NCBI GenBank assembly: GCA_043101845.1
Contig: JBICHN010000011.1
Span: forward strand, 1,302,001 to 1,366,000
DNA length: 64,000 nucleotides
Direction: 5' to 3'
DNA from: JBICHN01 sp043101845
GTDB taxonomy: Bacteria > Planctomycetota > Phycisphaerae > Phycisphaerales > UBA5793
The notes under the pieces are model-generated. The model did not search any database and was not told the origin of the DNA. It worked only from the letters and a program-made list of their open reading frames with translations. Of this stretch, positions 32,549-38,771 are shown piece by piece; positions within the stretch are counted from its first letter, which is position 1, and each line of letters starts with the position of its first letter. The position numbers and the translations under genes were made by a program.

Positions 32549-34264
32549 TCAGCCTTCCGGGTTCATCCAGCGATTGAGCAGACGACCTGCTTCGGACGGG
32601 TTCGCATTCACCAACTCCTCGACCTGCTCGGAGAGTTGTCGCACGCGGAGTTCTTCATCTTCCATCTCGATGGCGTCCATGGCGGGCTCCGCTTCGTCCG
32701 CTTCGCCGACGAGATCGTTCGCTTCACTCTGGAGCGACGGGGGGAGCCCGACGAGTTCGGCGGCCGACGGGAGCTCTTCGCGATGGGTCGCGCCTTTCAC
32801 GAGTCGGAACATCATGAACAAGCTGACCAGGGCGAGTGATCCGAGCGCGACCGTCTTAACCACGCCACCGATCGACTGTCCGTTCGGCATCGAGAACGGC
32901 CCTATCGAAGCCCCCTGAGAGGCGCCGGCGTCGATCAGCGTCGCGATGGCGAAGTCGTGGTACATGTTCACGCTGACTTCACCGCGGACGGGAGGCGTCT
33001 CGCCGCCGTACGACATGTTGAGCGCCGTGGTGTCGACAATTGGTTCGACCATCGCCCGGATCGACGCGGTCTCGGACGCCACGATCGGCGCCACTTCGGC
33101 GTCGGTCGGCTCTTCGGTCGCGTCGGGATTCTGGCTCTTCCACACGGCGACGAAATACGACCGGGGAACATTGATCGTCGCGTTGATCTTGCGCGCGAAT
33201 CCGCCGGGATCGAGACGGGAGATCTCGAGAAGACCCGGGTGATTGTCGAACTCGCTCGTGTCTTCACGAGTCTTCGTGCTTGCCGTCTCCCGCGTCGACC
33301 CGCCCCCGATTTCCATTCCGGCGTTCGAGCGGACCCCGGGTTCACCACCGCGGCTTCCGCCCGTGGTCTCCTGCGACACAGAATCGATTCGCGAAGGAAC
33401 CGAGATGGTCCCGTCGCCTTCCGGCTTGTAGCTCCGGTCCTGAATCTGTTCGCGACCCGCATCGACCTGAGCGTTCACGGCGACGATCACATTCGGTATG
33501 AACCGCAGCAGCTCGCCGATCTTTTCCTCGTAGTCGTTCTCCCACTTGGCCCGGAGTTCGAGATAGGAGCCGGCGACAAGTTCGTCGTTCGACTTCACTC
33601 GCATCGAGCGGCCGTCGGCGATGATCTTGACATCTTCGGCGCTCAGGTTGTCCACCGCGCCGGCCACCATATTCGCCACGGCTTCGATCTGCGATTGATC
33701 AAGCGGTCCACTCTTCGGCGTGATCGAGACCGAAGCGGTCGCGCGGCGGGGGGCCTGTCCGAGGCCCTGGCGCTCGAGTGGAGAGTTGATGATCACCTGG
33801 GCCTTCCGCACATAGGACCACTGCTCGATGACATCGCTGAGCACCATGCCGATCGCGACATTGTAACTTTGCTGATTCTGCTGCCGGTTCTGCCACCAGG
33901 GCTGATCCTTGAGCATCTCATGGAGATTCGTCTTGGTGTGCGAACCCACGCCGATGTTGTGTTCACCCAGAAGCCCATACGCATAGCTGTACTGGTTCTG
34001 GGAGACGAGCAGTCCGGTGTTCGAATGCTCGAAGCGAACCTCGTTCGTTCGCAGGATCTGCGCCGCGCGCGTGAGACCGTCCGCGTCGAGCGTAATCTCG
34101 ACCATGTCGGGTCGCCCGGCGTACTGCACGACGATGAACAGCGACATCAGTCCGATGATGACGGACGAGCCGATGAGCAGCTTGTGCGCCGGGGTTAACC
34201 GGCCGAGCTGTTCGCGGATGAGTTCGTAGATTGCTTGAAGTCGTTGCACCGGCCGGGCCTCCAT
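32549..34264 (-). CDS. fliF: Flagellar MS-ring protein FliF
   Basis: Forms the MS ring that houses the export gate and holds FliG. The 571 residues have a first membrane helix at about 29-50 (LLIGSSVIIGLMSLFIVVQYAG region), ring-building domains with NQYSYAYGLLGEHNIG and VINSPLERQGLG, a low-complexity loop (about 280-330), a second helix (KTVALGSLALVSLFMMFRLV) and the C-terminal FliG-binding tail EQVEELVNANPSEAGRLLNRWM, which is diagnostic. It lies 96 bases after fliE. Confidence 0.95.
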   Translation of the reverse strand: MEARPVQRLQAIYELIREQLGRLTPAHKLLIGSSVIIGLMSLFIVVQYAGRPDMVEITLDADGLTRAAQILRTNEVRFEHSNTGLLVSQNQYSYAYGLLGEHNIGVGSHTKTNLHEMLKDQPWWQNRQQNQQSYNVAIGMVLSDVIEQWSYVRKAQVIINSPLERQGLGQAPRRATASVSITPKSGPLDQSQIEAVANMVAGAVDNLSAEDVKIIADGRSMRVKSNDELVAGSYLELRAKWENDYEEKIGELLRFIPNVIVAVNAQVDAGREQIQDRSYKPEGDGTISVPSRIDSVSQETTGGSRGGEPGVRSNAGMEIGGGSTRETASTKTREDTSEFDNHPGLLEISRLDPGGFARKINATINVPRSYFVAVWKSQNPDATEEPTDAEVAPIVASETASIRAMVEPIVDTTALNMSYGGETPPVRGEVSVNMYHDFAIATLIDAGASQGASIGPFSMPNGQSIGGVVKTVALGSLALVSLFMMFRLVKGATHREELPSAAELVGLPPSLQSEANDLVGEADEAEPAMDAIEMEDEELRVRQLSEQVEELVNANPSEAGRLLNRWMNPEG

Positions 34265-34360
34265 GCCTCAATTCGGCGCCGTGGCGAGTCGCGAGACGGC
34301 AGTGGTCGGCCCTCCTGGCCTCACTCCCGTCCTCGCCCGGAATCGAGCTATCGCTTGAGA

Positions 34361-34678
34361 TCAGACACGAATCTGCTTGACCTCGTTGTATGCGTCCATG
34401 ACTTTGTTGCGCACCTGAAGGAGCATCTGGAACGCGGCGTCCGCTTTCTTCGTCGCGAGCATTACAGCGTCGTAGTCGGTCCGCTTGCCGGATTGAAGAT
34501 CCTCGACCGCCTGCGTCGCTTCCTGCTGGAGCTTGTTTACTTCCCGCAACTCATCGAGAAGCATGTCCTTGAATTCGGGTCCGTCCGCCGCGTCCGGGAC
34601 GCCGGGCCCGCCTGGTCGAGCGGGCTGAATCGGCGAAGCGCCTCCAGCAGATCCGATCAATCCCAGTGGATCGGTCAT
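34361..34678 (-). CDS. fliE: Flagellar hook-basal body protein FliE
   Basis: Joins the MS ring to the rod and is the first exported subunit. The 105 residues end in the FliE pattern FKDMLLDELREVNKLQQEA, YDAVMLATKKADAAFQMLLQVRNKVMDAYNEV. GGGAGG lies 8 bases upstream of the ATG. A 15-codon open frame with its own strong ribosome site ends on this ATG. Confidence 0.93.
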   Translation of the reverse strand: MTDPLGLIGSAGGASPIQPARPGGPGVPDAADGPEFKDMLLDELREVNKLQQEATQAVEDLQSGKRTDYDAVMLATKKADAAFQMLLQVRNKVMDAYNEVKQIRV

Positions 34679-34722
34679 TGATCATCCTCCCTGGCTGTCG
34701 AGCGTAGCCTGGCCGTCATCAT
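34675..34722 (-). CDS. Possible 15-residue leader peptide before fliE
   Basis: In the 66-base flgC-fliE gap an AAGGAGG sits 4 bases before ATGATG, opening a 15-codon frame whose TGA overlaps the fliE ATG (ATGA). The frame differs from fliE. The ribosome site is better than many in the operon, so ribosomes could be passed on to fliE by coupling. The peptide itself (basic, MMTARLR at its start) resembles nothing I know, and fliE also has its own ribosome site; the frame could be chance. Confidence 0.2.
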   Translation of the reverse strand: MMTARLRSTAREDDQ

Positions 34723-34744
34723 GACGCCTCCTTGGTGGCGGAAC

Positions 34745-35149
34745 TCAGCCGAGCAAACGAAGTGCCATCGACATCATCGATTTCGTCGCTTCCGCCGCCA
34801 TCACATTCGCCTCATACGCTCGCATCGCCTCCATGGCGTTGACGGTCTCAGCCGTCGGATCGATGTCAGGGTACCCGACATACCCGTCAGCGTCGGCAAA
34901 ACGACTCCACGGCTCGTACTTTTTGCGCAGTGGTCCCTCGTCGATCTCGATCGAAGACACATGCACTCCGTCGGCGTTGCCTGATACCGGATCTCCCGGC
35001 GCGAGTACGGCGAATCGGCGGCGGTACGGGTTGTACTCGCCGTCTGCCCCAACGATCGAATCGCGATTCGCCAGGTTGGCGGTTGAGACAGTGAGGCGGG
35101 TTCGATTCGCCACGAGGCCGGACGCGGAGACATCAAGCAGGCCGTACAC
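34745..35149 (-). CDS. flgC: Flagellar proximal rod protein FlgC
   Basis: Rod subunit. The 134 residues have the N-terminal rod helix (LLDVSASGLVANRTRLTVSTANLAN), a central YNPYRRRFAVLAP stretch, VHVSSIEIDEGPLRKKYEP and the C-terminal TAETVNAMEAMRAYEANVMAAEATKSM, typical of FlgC. The start is GTG with GGAGGA 8 bases upstream. It follows flgB after 26 bases. Confidence 0.93.
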   Translation of the reverse strand: MYGLLDVSASGLVANRTRLTVSTANLANRDSIVGADGEYNPYRRRFAVLAPGDPVSGNADGVHVSSIEIDEGPLRKKYEPWSRFADADGYVGYPDIDPTAETVNAMEAMRAYEANVMAAEATKSMMSMALRLLG

Positions 35150-35175
35150 GATTCAGTCCTCCAGAATCCGTTCGC

Positions 35176-35610
35176 TTAGAGTCGCTCGCGGATGGCGGAA
35201 GTCAGCAGGGCGTAGCGTGAACGAAGAAGTTCGGTCGCCTGACGGAAGACGAGGGTGTTTTCCGCCAGATTCTGCATGAGCCGCTCGACATCGCGGTCAT
35301 TGCGGTCGTGGAACATGATGTTCGCGCCGCTCGGTCGCGGATCGACCGCAAGACCGTGCCGACGGAATTCGACGTCGCGGGTGTCCTGCGGATCGAGCGG
35401 TCCTCGCGCTCCTCCGTGGCGGTCACGACGCTTTTCGATCGCGTCCCCGAGTGACGCCCGGAACGAATCCGCGTCAAGGTCGGTAGGGCGGAAGTATGGC
35501 GTCGAAATGTTCGCGATGTTGTTCGTGATCAGTTCGTGCCGCCGACCGGCGAACTGCACCATCCGCTCGAGCACATCAAGGCCGTGCGAACTGGTGATCT
35601 CGGCGAGCAT
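35176..35610 (-). CDS. flgB: Flagellar proximal rod protein FlgB
   Basis: Rod subunit next to FliE. The 144 residues show LDVLERMVQFAGRRHELITNNIANISTPYFRPTDLDAD in the N-terminal half (rod D0 pattern) and MQNLAENTLVFRQATELLRSRY at the C-terminus. GGGAGG precedes the ATG. It is the first structural gene of the operon; a sigma54-type promoter lies about 34 bases upstream. Confidence 0.93.
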   Translation of the reverse strand: MLAEITSSHGLDVLERMVQFAGRRHELITNNIANISTPYFRPTDLDADSFRASLGDAIEKRRDRHGGARGPLDPQDTRDVEFRRHGLAVDPRPSGANIMFHDRNDRDVERLMQNLAENTLVFRQATELLRSRYALLTSAIRERL

Positions 35611-35622
35611 GGAACCTCCCGG

Positions 35623-35678
35623 TCAGGGCTGGAGCAGATGTGGAGCAAACTGGGCGCCGTCGAATCGATCAGGGCTGG
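35623..35678. repeat. Direct repeats flanking the sigma54 promoter
   Basis: TCAGGGCTGG occurs at 35623-35632 and again at 35669-35678, on either side of the promoter at 35644-35659. A shorter CGATCAGG repeats at 35666-35673 and 35679-35686. Such paired elements could bind a regulator, but no enhancer consensus for this activator is known to me. Confidence 0.35.
35644..35659 (-). promoter_or_regulatory. Sigma54 (RpoN) promoter of the flgB operon
   Basis: The leftward strand reads CGGCGCCCAGTTTGCT, which fits the -24/-12 consensus TGGCACGnnnnTTGCW at both the GG and GC elements with exact 10-base spacing. The start site would lie about 24 bases before the flgB ATG. It directly follows the gene for a GAFTGA-type sigma54 activator, so functional linkage is strong. 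Confidence 0.7.
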
Positions 35679-35733
35679 CGATCAGGAGTGAGGGTCGTTG
35701 AGGCGCCGATGGCGCAATTCCTGCGCACTCGAG

Positions 35734-37203
35734 CTACACATCTTCGCTGACGAGACGCTCCTCTTTCCATTTCCGGAGCTTGAGCCCCAGAGTCCGCACC
35801 CCGATGCCGAGCTCCGACGCTGTTTTCTGTCGGTGGCCGTCGAAACGGTCGAGCGTGGCGAGAATCACTTCGCGCTCGATCTCGGCGAGCGGCTTGCCAC
35901 CGCTCTGCACGGGCGTCGGAGCGAACGGCGTCGAACCGGTGGACGCATGGTTCGTCGCTCCATTCGACAATGACGGAGCGGCGAGTTCGCGGTCTCCCAC
36001 GGGCGTCGAAGTGGCGTCCGGCCCGGCGAGCCAGGCGTCGAGCAAATCGGCGTCAATCTGATCGGTCGGCGCAAGAATACTCGCCCGCTCACAGATGTTG
36101 AAGAGTTCACGCACATTGCCCGGCCACCGATAGCGCTGCAGACGCTCGATCGCCTCGGGGGTCATGCGCTTTGGATCGCGTCCTTCGCGGCGACCGACGA
36201 GTTCGAGGAAATGTTCGCATAGGAGTGGGATATCGTCGAGCCGCTCGCGCAACGGGGGGGCGACGATGGGCAGCACATGAAGGCGGAAGTAGAGATCCTG
36301 CCGGAATCGCCCCTCCGCGACGGCTTGACGCAGGTCACGATTCGTCGTGGCGACAACCCGTACATCCGTCTTCTGCGTCACGCTCGACCCCACCCGTTCG
36401 AACGCGCGCTCCTGCAGAACGCGCAGGAGCTTCGCCTGGATGGCGGGGGGCACTTCGCTGATCTCATCAAGGAGGAGCGTTCCGCCGTTGGCGAGTTCGA
36501 ACCGACCCTTCCGCATCTTGTCCGCGCCGGTGAAGGCGCCCCGCTCGTGACCGAAGAGTTCCGACTCGAGAAGTGATGCGGAGAGCGCCGCACAGTTCAC
36601 CGCAAGCATCGGCTCTCGTGATCGGGGACTCAGGGCATGAATGGTCTGCGCGATGACCTCTTTGCCGGCGCCGGACTCACCCATGATGAGGACCGTCCCG
36701 TGGCTCGGCGCGATCCGACTGATCTGATCCTTGAGTCGCTTCATGTTCGACGATTCGCCAATGAGCATCGGCTTTCGGCCTCGCCCCGACTTCGCTTCCT
36801 TTGGAAGCGAGGTCTTGAGCAACGAGTTCTCCTTGACGAGCCGTGCGTGATCAAGGGCGCGACGGACCGTCAAGGTGAGTTGATCGCCGTCGAAAGGTTT
36901 CGTCAGGTAGTCGAAGGCGCCGTGTTTCATGGCGTCGATCGCGGTCTGGACGGTCGCGAACGCGGTCATGAGAATGACCGGAAGTTCCTCGTCGACCTTG
37001 CGCACCTCCTGCAACAGATCGAGGCCCGTCATGTCCGGCATCTTGAGGTCGGTCAGCACGAGGTCGGGCCGGCGATCGCAGACGACCCGTAACGCCGACT
37101 TCGCGTCGGCCGCCGCGACGACGGTGTGACCTTCCCGGCTCAGCATCGCGCCGACGCTGTCACGCATGAGTTCCTTGTCGTCCACAATGAGAATGCGGCT
37201 CAT
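35734..37203 (-). CDS. Sigma54-dependent response regulator (FlgR/NtrC type)
   Basis: A 489-residue activator with three domains. The receiver (1-120) has the acidic pocket VDD, phospho-acceptor Asp at 52 (LTDLKMPD) and Lys in YLTKPF. The AAA+ domain (about 140-375) has GESGAGKE (Walker A), ELFGHERGAFTGADK near 221 (the GAFTGA loop that contacts sigma54), GGTLLLDEI (Walker B) and YRWPGNVREL. The C-terminal Fis-type helix-turn-helix (about 445-485) reads RQKTASELGIGVRTLGLKLRKW. Its ATG overlaps the histidine kinase stop, and a sigma54 promoter lies just downstream before flgB. It is very probably the flagellar master activator. Confidence 0.92.
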   Translation of the reverse strand: MSRILIVDDKELMRDSVGAMLSREGHTVVAAADAKSALRVVCDRRPDLVLTDLKMPDMTGLDLLQEVRKVDEELPVILMTAFATVQTAIDAMKHGAFDYLTKPFDGDQLTLTVRRALDHARLVKENSLLKTSLPKEAKSGRGRKPMLIGESSNMKRLKDQISRIAPSHGTVLIMGESGAGKEVIAQTIHALSPRSREPMLAVNCAALSASLLESELFGHERGAFTGADKMRKGRFELANGGTLLLDEISEVPPAIQAKLLRVLQERAFERVGSSVTQKTDVRVVATTNRDLRQAVAEGRFRQDLYFRLHVLPIVAPPLRERLDDIPLLCEHFLELVGRREGRDPKRMTPEAIERLQRYRWPGNVRELFNICERASILAPTDQIDADLLDAWLAGPDATSTPVGDRELAAPSLSNGATNHASTGSTPFAPTPVQSGGKPLAEIEREVILATLDRFDGHRQKTASELGIGVRTLGLKLRKWKEERLVSEDV

Positions 37204-38138
37204 TCTCCGGATCCTTCCTGACCTGTGGTGGCAGCGGGCAGGGTGATCGTCACGGACGCCCCGCCGGTCGATTGATTCTTGAGTTCGATCTGTCCGCCAT
37301 GCGCGTCGACGATGCGGTGAGCGATGGCCAGTCCCAGCCCCGTTCCGGTATCTCTCGTCGTGAAGAACGGATTGAAGACGCTCGTGAGCAGCTCTTCCGG
37401 GACGCCGGGGCCGGTATCGCTGATGGTGATCGAGACCGCCTTGATCGATGCGTCGTCATCATCGCCATCGTCATCACCCTGGAGTCGACTCGCTTGAGCT
37501 GCGATGGCGATCGTTCCTCCGTGTCCGGCCGCCTCTGCGGCGTTCCGAAGCACATTCGTCAGAGCAAGGTGAATCTGAAGCGGGTCCGCACGCACCATGA
37601 GTCGGAGTGGAGAAGACGCTCGATCGTCACGCCGAACGGTGATGTCGCGCCCTTCGATCAGGTCACGCGACATCTCGATCGCATGGTCACAGAGTTCGCA
37701 TGCCGGCAGCGGCGCGGGATTGACCCGAATCTCTCGTGAGAACGCGAGTACATCGCCCACGATGACATCGAGGTCACGGACGGCGCGGTCGATCTTCAAC
37801 GCCGTCTCGCGAGACGACGGCCGGTCGTCGAGGTCGTCGGCGAGCATGGTGGCGAAGAGTCGTATCGAGCCGAGTGGATTGCGGATCTCATGGGCGATCC
37901 CCGCCGCCATCTGACCGAGCGCGGCGAGTTGCCGCGAGCGCCGGAGTTGTTCGTTCGTCTCGCGCAGTTCCCGTTTCAGGCGCCGGACCTCACCCTGAAG
38001 CGACACATGGGCGTCCTGCAATCGCTCCGAGACCGCATTGAACGCGGAGAGGACTCCAGCCAGGTCGGGCGATGCCGCCGTCGGCGGAGGCGCCGGCGCT
38101 TCAGGAGCGATCGAGTCCGCAGCGGTCATCGAAGTCAC
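37200..38138 (-). CDS. Soluble histidine kinase, partner of the sigma54 activator (FlgS type)
   Basis: A 312-residue kinase without membrane segments, so it probably senses a cytoplasmic signal such as export-gate status. The N-terminal coiled coil (about 30-70) leads into the HisKA box AAGIAHEIRNPLGSI with the phospho-acceptor His at 83. The ATPase domain has NVLRNAAEAA (N box), ISDTGPGVPEE (G1), FFTTRDTGTGLGLAIAHRIVDAHGG (F and G2). A short acidic insert (DDDGDDDD) is odd but lies in a loop. GTG start; it overlaps the upstream gene (GTGA) and the regulator gene (ATGA). Confidence 0.92.
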   Translation of the reverse strand: MTSMTAADSIAPEAPAPPPTAASPDLAGVLSAFNAVSERLQDAHVSLQGEVRRLKRELRETNEQLRRSRQLAALGQMAAGIAHEIRNPLGSIRLFATMLADDLDDRPSSRETALKIDRAVRDLDVIVGDVLAFSREIRVNPAPLPACELCDHAIEMSRDLIEGRDITVRRDDRASSPLRLMVRADPLQIHLALTNVLRNAAEAAGHGGTIAIAAQASRLQGDDDGDDDDASIKAVSITISDTGPGVPEELLTSVFNPFFTTRDTGTGLGLAIAHRIVDAHGGQIELKNQSTGGASVTITLPAATTGQEGSGE

Positions 38139-38635
38139 CCCTCTTCGTCCATATAGCGACTGAAGCGCGGTGCGCTCGACATTTCGTTCGCGCTCGTGTA
38201 GGCCCGATTCGTCCGTCGGCCATGATCGATACTTTCGAGTTCGGCCTGGAGCCGGTTCCGTCGGTCCTGAAGCCGCTCTCGATCGGCCCGATCGCGCTGC
38301 ATGACTTCGTCGACGACCGATTGCGCTTCTTCGACCGCCGCGTTGAGTCTCTCGCGAAGGTTTGCGTCGAGTCGACCGAGGAGATCGGGCCAGGCGCGTC
38401 GATAGGGTTCGATGGCGCTCGCGAGACGGCTCAATTCGTCGATGATCGACTGGCGACGATTGAGCAGTTCGAGGAGTTTCGCCGACTCGTCATCATTGAT
38501 GAGTTGCGGCTGAGCCTGACTGCACGATCGCAATTCATGGCAGAGATCGCGCTGCCGCTCGAGCATGCCGAGCAAGCGGTCCGGCCAGTCGGCCGGGAGA
38601 TCGCTGAGTACGGACGAGGGGTTCTTGCTGGTCAT
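38135..38635 (-). CDS. FlgN-like flagellar chaperone candidate
   Basis: A 166-residue all-helical protein. Residues about 15-75 (LLGMLERQRDLCHELRSCSQ, then AKLLELLNRRQSIIDELSRL) follow the FlgN pattern of a chaperone for hook-associated proteins: a leucine-rich helix, then a run of residues and a second RQxxI helix. The remaining part is a charged coiled coil. Start ATG at 38635, GGA close upstream. It is the first gene of the kinase-regulator-flgB series, overlapping the kinase start, and is preceded by a hairpin. The assignment rests on pattern and context; a generic coiled-coil protein is the alternative. Confidence 0.55.
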   Translation of the reverse strand: MTSKNPSSVLSDLPADWPDRLLGMLERQRDLCHELRSCSQAQPQLINDDESAKLLELLNRRQSIIDELSRLASAIEPYRRAWPDLLGRLDANLRERLNAAVEEAQSVVDEVMQRDRADRERLQDRRNRLQAELESIDHGRRTNRAYTSANEMSSAPRFSRYMDEEG

Positions 38636-38655
38636 CCTGACCGTCCTTTGATGAG

Positions 38656-38670
38656 CCCGGCTCCGCCGGG
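38656..38670 (-). other. Short GC hairpin before the FlgN-like gene
   Basis: A 6-base-pair stem (CCCGGC with GCCGGG) with a GGA loop on the leftward strand, almost identical to the hairpin in the fliN-fliO gap. It lies 20 bases before the FlgN-like ATG and could block or protect the 5' end of the operon message. Confidence 0.3.
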
Positions 38671-38771
38671 TCGAAGCATGAGCGGGCGCGCAGGACGTCC
38701 CGCGGAGTCCGCTTCGATTCCACTGTCGGCCAATTTGCGTCGCTGACTTTGAAAGGAATGGGCGGAGCGGT

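Noticed and set aside
32957..34198. A long rightward open frame inside fliF
   Set aside because: fliF is clear on the opposite strand and the frame has no known motif.
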